Assembly: GCA_030065855.1 (NCBI GenBank)
Contig: JASJCT010000020.1
Location: forward strand, 1 to 50,787
Direction: 5' to 3'
Origin: Myxococcota bacterium
Lineage (GTDB): Bacteria > Myxococcota_A > Polyangia > JAAYKL01
DNA: 50,787 nucleotides
Position numbers and translations under genes: made by a program. Numbering within the stretch: the stretch's first letter is position 1; every line of letters starts with the position of its first letter. The notes beneath the pieces are model-generated. The model was not told the DNA's origin, did no database searches, and worked only from the letters and a program-made list of their open reading frames with translations. Below are positions 16,319 through 25,903 of the stretch, one piece after another.

Positions 16319-17173
16319 CTAGTTGTTTCTCATCCGCGGATTAAACGTCATCTCCAGGGATGCGTTCATTAAGTAGAGAGAATAAACCGCAGTGGTAATC
16401 ACCGCGATGGGCGGCAAGAAAATCCACCAGATACCATCGGTATATGCGCCGGTTTCCGCGGCCAGGTGCAAAATACTACCTAAGGAGATGGCCTCCGCTC
16501 CTCGCGGGCCGAGGCCGAGCATGCTCAACGCGGATTCGGCAAAAATTCCCGAACCGAGCTGCATGACAAAGGCCATAAACACATACGATGACACGTAGGG
16601 CAGGATTTGTGTTCGCAAAATAGTTACGGTTCCCAAGCCATTGAGCCTGGCCAAATCCACATGAGCCCGGTTGCGCAAACTCGCTGCTTGCGTTCGCAGG
16701 GACCTGGCCACCCAGGTCCAGCTGGTTGCGCCGATAAAGAGGGTGAGCAGCAGATAGGAACGATCGTCGATACTATTGCACAATAAAATAAGCACCAGTA
16801 GTTGGGGAACGACGACAATGAGATCGGTAATCGCAGTTAAAATATTATCCAGCACACCGCCCTTAAACCCGCTTAAAATGCCGATGATCGATCCGAGTAC
16901 GGTGGCGATCAGTCCGGCACAAATTCCTACCAGCAGGGATGTTCGCATTCCCAGTAACAATAAGGCAAAGGCATCTTGCCCTAAGGCATTTGTTCCGAGC
17001 CAATGGCGTGTCGATGGCGGCTCGTACGGATTCGCTACCATCACCGAGGCGCTTTCTTTGGAGACGTCTAGGATCCATGGCCCCAACAAAGCCCAGGCAA
17101 GCAGTAGAAAAATAGTTGTCGATGCGAGGATAAGCCCACCATTTCTCAGCCGGTGATTGGGTCTTACAATCAT
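16319..17173 (-). CDS. ABC transporter permease (OppC/DppC type)
   Basis: A 284-residue inner-membrane permease with an N-terminal membrane helix, a periplasmic segment containing the family motif HWLGTNALGQDAFALLLLG (about residues 57-75), and five more hydrophobic helices. The EAA-type loop contacting the ATPase lies around RAHVDLARLNGLGTVTILRTQILP. It is the partner of the DppB-type permease, whose stop overlaps this start (ATGA, 17170-17173). Confidence 0.88.
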   Translation of the reverse strand: MIVRPNHRLRNGGLILASTTIFLLLAWALLGPWILDVSKESASVMVANPYEPPSTRHWLGTNALGQDAFALLLLGMRTSLLVGICAGLIATVLGSIIGILSGFKGGVLDNILTAITDLIVVVPQLLVLILLCNSIDDRSYLLLTLFIGATSWTWVARSLRTQAASLRNRAHVDLARLNGLGTVTILRTQILPYVSSYVFMAFVMQLGSGIFAESALSMLGLGPRGAEAISLGSILHLAAETGAYTDGIWWIFLPPIAVITTAVYSLYLMNASLEMTFNPRMRNN

Positions 17174-18198
17174 CGATGTATCACCTGACCGGCCTTGATG
17201 CGTGGATCTAGAAAACCTACCGCGATTTCTACGGAGAAATTGAGACTGAGTACAATAGCTGTCGTAACTAGAGCGATGGCTTGAATGAGGGGATAGTCGT
17301 TTGCAGCAATGGCATGAAACATCAAGGTGCCCAGTCCCGGGTATGAAAAAACAACCTCAGTGATGAAGGTCCCCCCTACCATGGTCCCCAGAACAATGGC
17401 CAACCCGGTCAGCTGAGGCAACATGGCGTTGCGAAAGATATAATAAATGATCGTTCGCTCCTTCATGCCCAAACCTTTGGCAAAGCGTACGTAGTTGGTA
17501 TTAATTTCATAGATACTGAGGGACCGCATGCCCACTGCCTGGCCTCCCAACAAAATGAAAAAAACCGAACTGAACGGGAGCCAGTAGTGTGCCGCCACGT
17601 CCCGGATAAAGGCCAGGCTGAGGCTCGGTTCGATAGACTGAGCATAGGCGCCTAGACTATCAACCCACCCGAGTTTGCTATAAAAAACAAACACCAGCGC
17701 AAGCCCGAAGCAAAAAAAAGGCACCGCGGCGAAAAGTTGTGCTACGGGGTACAATACCCGGTCAAAAAGACCGCGCTTGTAGGCCGCTAGCACCCCGAGA
17801 ATATTCCCCAGCATCCAAGCGAGTACAACCGCGGGCACGATCAATAACAATGTCCAGGGAAGCTTGTTTCTAATCATCTTCCAACAACCCATTGGATAAT
17901 GAACCGCGGATATGCCCAAATCACCGGTAACCGTCCGTCCTAGGTACTTCAGATACTGCTGCCAAAGGGGTAGATCCAAGAGAAAGGCGCGGCGATACTC
18001 CTGTTCCATATTGTCGATTTCAACAGGCGACAGACCAGCTGAATCCACCTTCGACAAAATCACATCCACCGGATCCACTGTGCCTAAGCGCGGCAGAAAA
18101 AAAGTGATCGTAAGAGCGCTGAGCAACGTCAAAAAATACCATTTCAAGCGACTGGCCAGGTAACGCTGTCGCGGCGTTGAATTGGTTAGAATACTCAC
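17170..18198 (-). CDS. ABC transporter permease (OppB/DppB type)
   Basis: A 342-residue permease with a first membrane helix near residues 18-35 and a large periplasmic loop typical of DppB (DLPLWQQYLKYLGRTVTGDLGIS). The cytoplasmic EAA loop is YVRFAKGLGMKERTIIYYIFRNAMLP, and the C-terminal helices include FITEVVFSYPGLGTL. The start is the GTG at 18198, preceded by AGGATCGGGG; the solute-binding protein gene ends 13 bp upstream. It forms the membrane channel with the DppC-type protein. Confidence 0.88.
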   Translation of the reverse strand: MSILTNSTPRQRYLASRLKWYFLTLLSALTITFFLPRLGTVDPVDVILSKVDSAGLSPVEIDNMEQEYRRAFLLDLPLWQQYLKYLGRTVTGDLGISAVHYPMGCWKMIRNKLPWTLLLIVPAVVLAWMLGNILGVLAAYKRGLFDRVLYPVAQLFAAVPFFCFGLALVFVFYSKLGWVDSLGAYAQSIEPSLSLAFIRDVAAHYWLPFSSVFFILLGGQAVGMRSLSIYEINTNYVRFAKGLGMKERTIIYYIFRNAMLPQLTGLAIVLGTMVGGTFITEVVFSYPGLGTLMFHAIAANDYPLIQAIALVTTAIVLSLNFSVEIAVGFLDPRIKAGQVIHR

Positions 18199-18211
18199 CC
18201 CCCGATCCTGC

Positions 18212-20011
18212 TCATTGGTTTTTCGCCCGTGGGTAGAGGTGCCACAGACCGCTGATACCGGCGCCGATCATCAAGCATTGAGGCGGCGCAGTCGGATTGT
18301 CCTTCGTGGGAAATCCTTGCCAGTGTTTCTCGCTAAATTGATGAAACTCACTCGGCCGATAGGCCAGGGGGAGCGCGGGCAATTCCTGCATAAATTTGAT
18401 GTTCAAGGCCCGATAGGCCGAGGCAAGTTGCTGTCGGTCCTCGATGCCTGGCAATGTATCGATCATTTCTTGTGCAACCGAGTCATTGTAACGCCCGTAA
18501 TTTTTGTAGATCGTCTGGCCCGCGGGTCTCAGATTTTTATTTGACATGATTTGAGCAAAGCGCCGCCAGGGAGTGGACGGCCAGAGCGCAGGTGTGGATG
18601 TTTCGATGGAAAGATCGAATAATCCCTTGCTTAAGTTCTGTTTCCATCTGCCGTAATCCACCAAGCTCTCCACAGCTGAGATGCCGATATCCGAGAGGTT
18701 CTTTACGACCACTCTTACGGCGTTCTCCCAATCCGACCAACCCCGTGGGCATTCGACGGTCAGCCGGCGCATTACACGGCCGTCCTTACGCTGTAGGTTG
18801 CCCTCGGCATTGTGCAAATAGCCAGCTTCGCGCAATAGCGCGAGGGCTTTTTGTCGGTCGAAGGTGTAACCGTACCGCGCGGCATCTTCGGCCGAATAGA
18901 ACTCGGCCTCTGGACCTAAGGGCAAGATGAGGCCTGGTTTCAATTTTGGACTGTATTGGGACATGGCGAGGGTTCGAATCCTATCGGTGTCGATGGCATG
19001 AGCCAACGCCCGCCGGAATGCCACATCATTGAAAGGAGCTTTGTTGAGTGCCATAAAGAGAACCGGGATGGAGGCCGCCACATGGTAAGGTGGGTCGGTT
19101 TGCCATGCCCGAATGCCGTACTTTTTCTTTGCCCAGATCCGCGGCATAAAATGTATCGCCAAATCCAGTTGCCCCTTGACCATTGCCGCTGTCAGTTGCG
19201 CGTTACCACTATAAATGGAGTGAATAATGTATTTGGGACCGGGCTTTCTTCCCCCGTATTTTACGGTTCCCCAATAGTTTTCTCGCCGCTCTAGCACAAT
19301 CTTCTGCTGGGAATAGGTTAGCAGATTGTAGGGGCCCGACACAACGGGGCGTCTGTCATTTTTAAACCGCAACAACGTCATGTAATCCGCTTTTGCCGAC
19401 CTGATGTTCCAACGGCTCTTTTTTTCGATCTCCCGCCATACTTTCTGAGGCAGAATGACATTTTCACATAGATAATCGAGCACATACAGTGGATTTGGAT
19501 TGTCCGGACTGAGCTCGAATAGAACTTTGTTGGAACCGGTTTTTTTTACACGCTTGAGGTATTGCCACATGCCGCGACGTACGGTGGGATACCGCCTGTC
19601 CAGCTCAAATGTATATACCACGTCGTCGGCAGTAACCGGATCCCCATTACTCCACCTGGCGCGATCGTCGAGTGTTACCTCGAATCCACCATGACGGCGC
19701 ATCAAATTGCGAGCCAGATGGGGTTTCATTTCGCCGCTGAGCTGGTCGTAGCCGAATAATGCTTCGTACATTATCTGCACAATGCCATCGATTGGCCAAT
19801 TGGGATCAGGAGCCAGGCGATTAAAGGTATGAGGTGCTGCCCAATCCCACCCCCCGACGTAGAGGGTCTCCTTTCTTGGAAAGGATGTCGGAACAGCAGG
19901 ATCGTTTTGGCGGCCAGTCTTATTCCTATCGCCCCCTTCGGTGTGGCAACCGAGTAGCAAAATGCCGATCAAGCAGGCTAAATTTTCCCCCCATGCCCGT
20001 CTATTCAGCAA
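18212..20011 (-). CDS. Family 5 extracellular solute-binding lipoprotein (peptide/chito-oligosaccharide type)
   Basis: A 599-residue lipoprotein with lipobox LLLGC (Cys about 22) and an SBP_bac_5 fold. KPHLARNLMRRHGGFEVTLDDRARWSNGDPVTADDVVYTFEL is the usual first lobe, and AFRRALAHAIDTDRI is the second. Family members bind peptides, but a branch binds cellobiose- or chitobiose-type sugars. The WDWAAPHTFNRLAP start resembles the sugar branch as I recall it, and the locus supports chito-oligosaccharides. I read the start as TTG at 20011 because AAGGAG lies 9 bases before it. It is the first gene of the importer operon (SBP-B-C-D-F order), downstream of the promoter at 20066-20094. Confidence 0.85.
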   Translation of the reverse strand: MLNRRAWGENLACLIGILLLGCHTEGGDRNKTGRQNDPAVPTSFPRKETLYVGGWDWAAPHTFNRLAPDPNWPIDGIVQIMYEALFGYDQLSGEMKPHLARNLMRRHGGFEVTLDDRARWSNGDPVTADDVVYTFELDRRYPTVRRGMWQYLKRVKKTGSNKVLFELSPDNPNPLYVLDYLCENVILPQKVWREIEKKSRWNIRSAKADYMTLLRFKNDRRPVVSGPYNLLTYSQQKIVLERRENYWGTVKYGGRKPGPKYIIHSIYSGNAQLTAAMVKGQLDLAIHFMPRIWAKKKYGIRAWQTDPPYHVAASIPVLFMALNKAPFNDVAFRRALAHAIDTDRIRTLAMSQYSPKLKPGLILPLGPEAEFYSAEDAARYGYTFDRQKALALLREAGYLHNAEGNLQRKDGRVMRRLTVECPRGWSDWENAVRVVVKNLSDIGISAVESLVDYGRWKQNLSKGLFDLSIETSTPALWPSTPWRRFAQIMSNKNLRPAGQTIYKNYGRYNDSVAQEMIDTLPGIEDRQQLASAYRALNIKFMQELPALPLAYRPSEFHQFSEKHWQGFPTKDNPTAPPQCLMIGAGISGLWHLYPRAKNQ

Positions 20012-20331
20012 AATAGGCGTCTCCTTGGCCAGTTTGGGACACCACGATAATTCCCCTTCTTTAAAATCATCGATAAAAGGTAAAAATTAGTCAAGCGTTC
20101 GTACATACCTCCTGGCCTATTGGCCTCATTCCGTTTATTGTAGTATTTCCGCTATTGATGCATGTGAATGAGCGAGCTCAGCCCCAAAACGGCCTTGGCC
20201 AAACGATGACCAATTTTGCTCAGTTAGACAGCTCTTTTTTTAAACTGGTATCCATGGTGCTGTAACCCCGCTAGGATCTTAGGAGGGTTCGACTTTCTCG
20301 TTTCCCTCTGCAGCTTCGGAGCAACTACCGA
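20012..20331. other. Divergent control region between importer operon and symporter gene
   Basis: A 320-bp gap with no gene. Leftward it holds the candidate sigma-70 promoter described separately. Rightward it holds an AGGAGGG at 20281-20287 and the functional-looking GGAG at 20316-20319 ahead of the symporter ATG. I could not pick a rightward promoter with confidence. Confidence 0.4.
20066..20094 (-). promoter_or_regulatory. Candidate sigma-70 promoter of the ABC importer operon
   Basis: On the minus strand TTGACT (20094-20089; 5 of 6 to consensus) is followed by a 17-base spacer and GATGAT (20071-20066; 4 of 6). The predicted start lies near 20059, giving a leader of about 50 bases to the TTG start of the solute-binding protein, with AAGGAG inside it. 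Confidence 0.4.
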
Positions 20332-22119
20332 ATGACATCCAAAATCAAAATAGAGAGTCCAACACTGCGCGTTAAAGAAAAATTCGGGTACGCCTTGGGT
20401 GACTTTGCCTGCGATCTATTTTTTATGATGTTTATCTACTACGGGTTGTTTTTCTATACAGACGTCTTCGGCATTCCGGCTGCGGTGGTTGGCACCATGT
20501 TTCTGGTAACCAAACTCTGGGACACGGTTAACGATCCGATCATGGGCATCATTGCCGATCGCACAAAATCCAAGTGGGGAAAGTATCGACCCTACCTCCT
20601 CTGGGCGGCCTTGCCCTTTGGTATTGCCGGTTTTTTAACATTCACTTCACCCAATTTGGGGCTCAGCGGCAAGATAGTCTACGCCTACATCACCTACACC
20701 CTGATGATGATGGCCTACACCGCCGTGAACATCCCCTACTCGGCGTTGATGGGGGTCTTAACGCCCAATTCCCGCGAACGAACCAGCGTTTCCACGTATC
20801 GTTTCGCGGCTGCTTTTGCTGGAGGTATTTTCATTCAGGCCCTGACGTTTCCTTTGATCGATGCAATCGGTGGAAACTCTGACACCGTCGTCGAGGTAGG
20901 AGAAAGCGGGACCGGCAGCGTTACAATACAAGAGAAAGGCATCGGTACCGTACAGCTAAAAATGGTGTTTGAGGCGACGCCTACCACTGATGATGGCAAC
21001 ACACCCTCCCCCTGGTTGGCCTGGTTATCCGACCTAACAGAAAACACTGACACCATCGAAAAAACCAGCGTTATATGGGTTGATGCGGCTGATAGACTCC
21101 AAGAGTTATTGCCAGTAGAAGCACAAACAAAGACTGGGCAACCCATCCAGTACGAAGGAAACCTATACCTGGCGTCTGGATTTGGTCAACACACCGTTGA
21201 ATTGTCTGAGCTCTTTAGCAATAAAGACAACGAAAACAAGATCAACTGGCAAGGGGACCACGAAATTCGCGTCATCGACCAACAAAAGGGATTTCAATGG
21301 ACCGTTGGTCTCTACTCGCTCATCGCCATGGTATTGTTTATCGTTACATTTACAACCACAAAGGAACGGGTCCATCCGCCCGTGCAGCAAAAAACGGCCA
21401 TCACCAAGGATCTGATAAACGTGCTGACCAGCGGGCCGTGGTGGATCATCGGCGTTTTCAGCTTGTTTGTCCTGGCGCAGACGTGCATCCGAGGTGGGGC
21501 CATCGTCTATTACTTTAAATATTACGTTGGCCGGACGGATATCGCCGGCATGTTCATGTTGGCCGGCACGGTCTTCAATTTATTGGGTGTGCTCTGTACC
21601 GATTGGCTTACCCGGCTCGTCGGAGGGAAAAAAAGACTCCTGATAATCACAACTTTGGCCACCGTGCCAATGCTGGCTATCTTTTATTTCCTGGATCGGG
21701 GCAGCATCGCGGCAATGTTCTTGCTTACAGCTGTCGGCGGATTTTTGTCCGGCCCTGTGGCTCCCATCTTTTGGGCCATGTATGCCGATATTGCCGACTA
21801 CTCTGAATGGCTTAAAGGATCTCGCGCCACAGGCCTGTTTTTTTCAGCTGCCACGTTCTCTCAAAAAATGGGTTGGACCTTGGGCGGCGCCGCTGCTGGT
21901 TGGTTGCTCGCCTGGTATGGATTCGAAGCGAATGTGTCCCAGAATGCAGAAACGATCGGCGGCATAAAATTGCTGATGAGCTGGATACCGGCGGCCGGGT
22001 GCCTCATCGCAGGAATCCTGGTATTTTTCTATAAACTGGATGACAAATTTATGGCAAGAATTGAAACAGATCTAGAGAACCGCCGCAAGAAGAACCATCA
22101 CGAGCTGGCAACCCCCTAA
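20332..22119 (+). CDS. GPH-family sugar:cation symporter with a large periplasmic insertion
   Basis: A 595-residue membrane transporter of the glycoside-pentoside-hexuronide (MelB-like) family. The N-terminal half has the helices and loop motif LWDTVNDPIMGIIADRTKSKWGKYRPYLL typical of GPH, and the C-terminal half repeats the fold (LLGVLCTDWLTRLVGGKKRLL; MYADIADYSEWLKGSRATGL). Typical members have about 450 residues. The excess is a hydrophilic block at about residues 183-325, between helices 5 and 6 on the predicted periplasmic side, rich in Asp, Glu and Thr. GGAG lies 12 bases before the ATG. The stop overlaps the convergent deacetylase gene by 4 bp. Free glucosamine or a disaccharide is a likely substrate, by context only. 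Confidence 0.82.
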   Translation: MTSKIKIESPTLRVKEKFGYALGDFACDLFFMMFIYYGLFFYTDVFGIPAAVVGTMFLVTKLWDTVNDPIMGIIADRTKSKWGKYRPYLLWAALPFGIAGFLTFTSPNLGLSGKIVYAYITYTLMMMAYTAVNIPYSALMGVLTPNSRERTSVSTYRFAAAFAGGIFIQALTFPLIDAIGGNSDTVVEVGESGTGSVTIQEKGIGTVQLKMVFEATPTTDDGNTPSPWLAWLSDLTENTDTIEKTSVIWVDAADRLQELLPVEAQTKTGQPIQYEGNLYLASGFGQHTVELSELFSNKDNENKINWQGDHEIRVIDQQKGFQWTVGLYSLIAMVLFIVTFTTTKERVHPPVQQKTAITKDLINVLTSGPWWIIGVFSLFVLAQTCIRGGAIVYYFKYYVGRTDIAGMFMLAGTVFNLLGVLCTDWLTRLVGGKKRLLIITTLATVPMLAIFYFLDRGSIAAMFLLTAVGGFLSGPVAPIFWAMYADIADYSEWLKGSRATGLFFSAATFSQKMGWTLGGAAAGWLLAWYGFEANVSQNAETIGGIKLLMSWIPAAGCLIAGILVFFYKLDDKFMARIETDLENRRKKNHHELATP

Positions 22120-23267
22120 TCAAGCGGTTTCGGATCCTTACACCAGGCCAGTACTTTTTCCATACTAACGACTCTGACAAAATCATCTTGCAGCACATAA
22201 TCCAGGAATGAGGCCAATACTTGTTTTCTTTCTTCGAGGGTGATGTTGGGTGCCTGGTTCCATTCACTGGTGTAGTATTGACTATGTGCACCAAACATCA
22301 TCGGCGCTCGATTCCCCATTTTTCTTAGGTCATAGGTGTATTTTAATGTGGCGAGAAATTCCGCCTGGTTCATCTCAAACATCCCCCCGGCATAGATGTT
22401 GTAGTCCAACCCGGTTATCTTACCCCCTTCTGGATCGAACCAACTGACCAAACTGTGGAGTTTGTCACGCAAGCCTACGGGTACACCGTATGCCTCGCAC
22501 AGATTGTCCGGCGGTACAATCACCGGATGTGGCGGCAATTCCCATAGTCCGACGTGATTTGATATGGGCTCGTGTAATTCCCAGTCAACGAGAACGTCGT
22601 TGCCGGGGCTGCCGTTATCGAGTAGGTAGGGCCAGCAATAATCCGTGCCGTCTTGTTCCCAATGCCATCCCTCCTCGATGCTACAGTCGTATTGTTTTTC
22701 CAGTTGAACAAGCGCCGAGAAAGTGGCGTCATTGTACTCTAAAAACGGGGTTCGAAATCCAACCGTATTTAGGCCCAAGTCAGCAAGAGCGCTGTCGCAA
22801 GCCACAATTTCATTGACCCATTGGTTCGTCGTATAGGCACTGCCATGGGGATGGGAATCGGTATGGTTACCGATTTCATGCCCAGCCGTTGCAGCATCTA
22901 CCCAGGATGTGGCTGCCGCACCGGCATAGGTGGTGTTGACGTAAAAAGAAAAGGATATATCAGAGCCATCTGGATTTTTTCGGTCCGCGGCCAGCTCCAA
23001 CGCAAAATGCATACCATCGCTGGAAGAATTATCGTCAAAACCGATGCTGACAAACAGGGGAACCCTATCGGGGCTCAACCCGCACGGTGGGTCCTGAGAC
23101 CACTGCCCGATGTCGTCGCATTCCTCATTGGGGTCGGTACTCCCATCATCGTCCGAATCGCTTGCGGTGTCACCACCGGGGGTCTGCGACGGATTGGCAC
23201 AGGCGATAAGCAAGCAGGTCGTTCCAGCCGCAACTACTGAGGTTTTTGAAGTGAATAATCCAAGCAT
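22116..23267 (-). CDS. Polysaccharide deacetylase (CE4) lipoprotein 1
   Basis: A 383-residue lipoprotein with lipobox LLIAC, an Asp/Ser/Thr linker, then a NodB-type CE4 domain. Visible motifs are SIGFDDN (Asp pair of the metal/base motif), [14 protein letters not shown] (the two metal-binding His), and GFRTPFLEY (the RxP motif). CE4 enzymes remove N-acetyl groups from chitin-type sugars using a metal ion. The start is the ATG at 23267, because AAAAGGA lies 6 bases before it; the ATG at 23273 is too close. It is 15 bp downstream of the 3D-domain lipoprotein gene, same strand. It is strongly similar in plan to the deacetylase at 24422-25843, with the same segments around the catalytic motifs and CSIEEG. 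Confidence 0.85.
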   Translation of the reverse strand: MLGLFTSKTSVVAAGTTCLLIACANPSQTPGGDTASDSDDDGSTDPNEECDDIGQWSQDPPCGLSPDRVPLFVSIGFDDNSSSDGMHFALELAADRKNPDGSDISFSFYVNTTYAGAAATSWVDAATAGHEIGNHTDSHPHGSAYTTNQWVNEIVACDSALADLGLNTVGFRTPFLEYNDATFSALVQLEKQYDCSIEEGWHWEQDGTDYCWPYLLDNGSPGNDVLVDWELHEPISNHVGLWELPPHPVIVPPDNLCEAYGVPVGLRDKLHSLVSWFDPEGGKITGLDYNIYAGGMFEMNQAEFLATLKYTYDLRKMGNRAPMMFGAHSQYYTSEWNQAPNITLEERKQVLASFLDYVLQDDFVRVVSMEKVLAWCKDPKPLD

Positions 23268-23282
23268 GTGCATTCCTTTTCT

Positions 23283-24185
23283 TTACTGGAGATAATCGCA
23301 CTTTCCAGCCGAGTGATGCAAGGGGAGCTCTTCGGGGAGAAGCGTAACGAGTGTTTGATAGTTGGATTGGAGGCCGACGAACCAGTCGATGTGCATGCCA
23401 TTGACACCCCACCCCACATCATCCGCCCTTAGACAGCCATCGTGCACCGTGTTGTCCGGTAGGGTAAGACCGTCTAATAAAGGGGCGTACAACAGCGTGC
23501 CGAATTCGATATAGTCGTTGTCGACGGCAATCGAGACAAACGGTGCGAGTGGATTACCCTGGCTTCCCATACCCCAGGGAAAATCTGGTCCTAACTCCAT
23601 AAAACAGGCAAAACCGCCTTCGCACGAGCAATCGTCTAAATTGAGCAGTCGCCCATCGTTCAATCGACCCGTGCCCTCGATCCTCAAGCTATAGGCAAAA
23701 TCGTAGGGGACCGTTGCGATATAAACATCCTCACAGGTGGCGAGGTTCGTGTTCGCTTGACCCGAATAGTCATCTTCATAGGCCACCCAATAGTAGGTCA
23801 ATTTTGCCGTTCCCCAGATTTCACCTGTGTCAGTATCGATGTCACTACCTGTGTCAGTATCGATGTCACTACCTGTGTCAGTATCGATGTCACTGCCTGT
23901 ATCGGTATCCGTATCTCCGTCGGTGTCCGCGTCTATGTCGCTATCCGTATCTGCGTCGATATCGGTGTCTCCATCACTATCCGCGTTAGCACCGGTATCA
24001 GATTCGCTATCGGTATGAGTCCCTGTTTCTGTATCTTCAGTGGATTCAGATTCGGTGCTCAACTCGGTATCATCGGCGTCGTCATCGAGTTCATCTCCCG
24101 GCGCAATAGGCCGGCTTTCTGGTCCACATCCCACAATCAATCCAGCTAGTGCAGTAATTAGAATCAGCCTTAAAGACACTTTCAT
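23283..24185 (-). CDS. 3D-domain (double-psi beta-barrel) lipoprotein with Asp/Thr/Ser repeat linker
   Basis: A 300-residue lipoprotein: lipobox LIVGC, then about 110 residues of repetitive acidic linker including three tandem copies of DTDTGSDI. The folded C-terminal part matches the 3D domain named for its Asp residues: TYYWVAYED at the start, the DGRLLNL region, FVSIAVDNDYIEFGTLLY, then CLRADDVGWGVNGMHIDWFVG. This fold occurs in MltA-type lytic transglycosylases and resembles expansin barrels. Here it stands alone, so it could bind or loosen a glycan rather than cut it. The ATG at 24185 is chosen because CTGGAG lies 8 bases upstream. First gene of an operon with deacetylase 1. Confidence 0.72.
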   Translation of the reverse strand: MKVSLRLILITALAGLIVGCGPESRPIAPGDELDDDADDTELSTESESTEDTETGTHTDSESDTGANADSDGDTDIDADTDSDIDADTDGDTDTDTGSDIDTDTGSDIDTDTGSDIDTDTGEIWGTAKLTYYWVAYEDDYSGQANTNLATCEDVYIATVPYDFAYSLRIEGTGRLNDGRLLNLDDCSCEGGFACFMELGPDFPWGMGSQGNPLAPFVSIAVDNDYIEFGTLLYAPLLDGLTLPDNTVHDGCLRADDVGWGVNGMHIDWFVGLQSNYQTLVTLLPEELPLHHSAGKCDYLQ

Positions 24186-24421
24186 CGATATTCTCCAGAA
24201 TCGAGGACGCAAATACATATTCAGGATAATCGATCAACACCCAGAACAATGGCTAAAAATAACTAGATTCAGTTCTAAAATTAATTCCACCACTTATCGT
24301 CATTAATTTGAATTGGAAACGATATGCCCCAATTTCAGAGCAAAAAACACCATTGCTCTGCTGATTACCGGTTAAACTTAATAATTGATGATTAGAGAGC
24401 CCGTGATGAAAGGAACTCATT

Positions 24422-25843
24422 GTGGATGAATCGACAAAACTGGCGGTATATTTTTCAGCTATTGGCCTTGTTCTACTTGCCTGCACAAACAATCCACCGA
24501 CAAATCCCGTAACAGAAACCGACGCCGATGCCGACTCAGATGGCGATGCCGACTCAGATGGCGATGCCGACTCAGATGGCGATGCCGACTCAGATAGTGA
24601 TACCGACTCGGATAGTGATACCGACTCGGATGGCGATACCGACTCGGATGGCGATACCGACTTGGATGGCGATACTGATACTGACGCAGATACCGATGCC
24701 GACACCGACTCGGACTGCGATACCGATACTGACAGCGACAGCGACAATGTGCCTCCCTCGGAAGATCCACCGTGTGGCCTCGATCCCTCTGAGGTGCCCC
24801 AGTTTGTTTCCGTGGGATTCGATGACAATGCCTACTCTGGTCTGGAGGGCTCTGCTGGCACCGGAGGCATGACGTGGATCCTCGATCTGCTGCGCGACCG
24901 GGAAAACGCCGATGGATCGCCGGCCCGCGCGTCATTCTATCTGACAACCACCTACATCGATACTTGGAGCTCGGAGAGCCCGACATATGTTAAACGCGCC
25001 TGGCAGGCGGCTCTGGCTGACGGACACGAGATCGGCAATCACACCCACACCCACCCACACGGTGCAACCTACTCTGAAGCACAGTGGATAGAAGAAATGG
25101 AGACGTGTATCGAGTGGCTGACAAAGCCGTTTGATCCAGAAGAATCCAATACAAGTCCCGATAGCACGAAGGGTATCGGTGTCGAAGCGAGCGCGATTAT
25201 GGGGTTTCGCACACCCTTTCTCGAATACGCTGACAACACCCTCGCTGCGGTGAAAAAAGCGGGGTTTGCGTACGATTGCAGCATCGAAGAAGGATTCCAG
25301 GTACATCAAGACGGTACCAACTATCTCTGGCCTTACACCCTCGATAATGGGAGTCCGGGTCACGACGTTCTCGTTGAGTGGGGAAATATGGAGCCCATTT
25401 CGCCCCATCCGGGATTGTGGGAGATGCCGGCCCACGCGGTTATTGTGCCGCCGGATGAGGAATGTGAGAACTACGGTGTGCCCGCTGGCCTGCGCGACAA
25501 ACTCAATGCGCTAAACAGCTGGTTTGATGTGGAGAGTGGCAAGATCACCGGCTTCGATTACAATCTATGGGTTTCTTTTAAAATGACCAAAGCTGAATAT
25601 CTCGCCACCCTGAAGTACACGCTGGATCAGCGGCTGGCCGGCAACCGCGCTCCGTTTATGTTTGGGGCGCACTCCGACTACTATTCGTCGAAATACACCG
25701 CCCCGGAAAACGCGACCGTCGAAGAGCGCCAGGATGCAATGGCAGCTTTTTTCGACTATGCTCTCAGCAAGGCAGCAGTGCGGGTCGTTCCTATAAAATC
25801 GATTCTGGCGTGGATGCGTCACCCAACCCCTCTCAAAGAATAA
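24422..25843 (+). CDS. Polysaccharide deacetylase (CE4) lipoprotein 2
   Basis: A 473-residue lipoprotein with lipobox VLLAC, then a linker of about 75 residues built of DADSDGD/DTDSDGD repeats, then a CE4 domain. The motifs are [21 protein letters not shown] and GFRTPFLEY, so the Asp pair, both metal His and the RxP loop are present. A C-terminal segment is shared with deacetylase 1 ([11 protein letters not shown]). The start is a GTG at 24422 with AAAGGAA 6 bases before it. The linker DNA (about 24524-24750) is a near-perfect short tandem repeat and may vary in length. Deacetylase 3 follows after 60 bp, same strand, so they are probably co-transcribed. Confidence 0.85.
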   Translation: MDESTKLAVYFSAIGLVLLACTNNPPTNPVTETDADADSDGDADSDGDADSDGDADSDSDTDSDSDTDSDGDTDSDGDTDLDGDTDTDADTDADTDSDCDTDTDSDSDNVPPSEDPPCGLDPSEVPQFVSVGFDDNAYSGLEGSAGTGGMTWILDLLRDRENADGSPARASFYLTTTYIDTWSSESPTYVKRAWQAALADGHEIGNHTHTHPHGATYSEAQWIEEMETCIEWLTKPFDPEESNTSPDSTKGIGVEASAIMGFRTPFLEYADNTLAAVKKAGFAYDCSIEEGFQVHQDGTNYLWPYTLDNGSPGHDVLVEWGNMEPISPHPGLWEMPAHAVIVPPDEECENYGVPAGLRDKLNALNSWFDVESGKITGFDYNLWVSFKMTKAEYLATLKYTLDQRLAGNRAPFMFGAHSDYYSSKYTAPENATVEERQDAMAAFFDYALSKAAVRVVPIKSILAWMRHPTPLKE

Positions 25844-25903
25844 AAAATATGGGACGGCCTTTTGCCTTTGCTGCCAACTACCCGCCAAGAAGGAGCAATA
25901 GAC

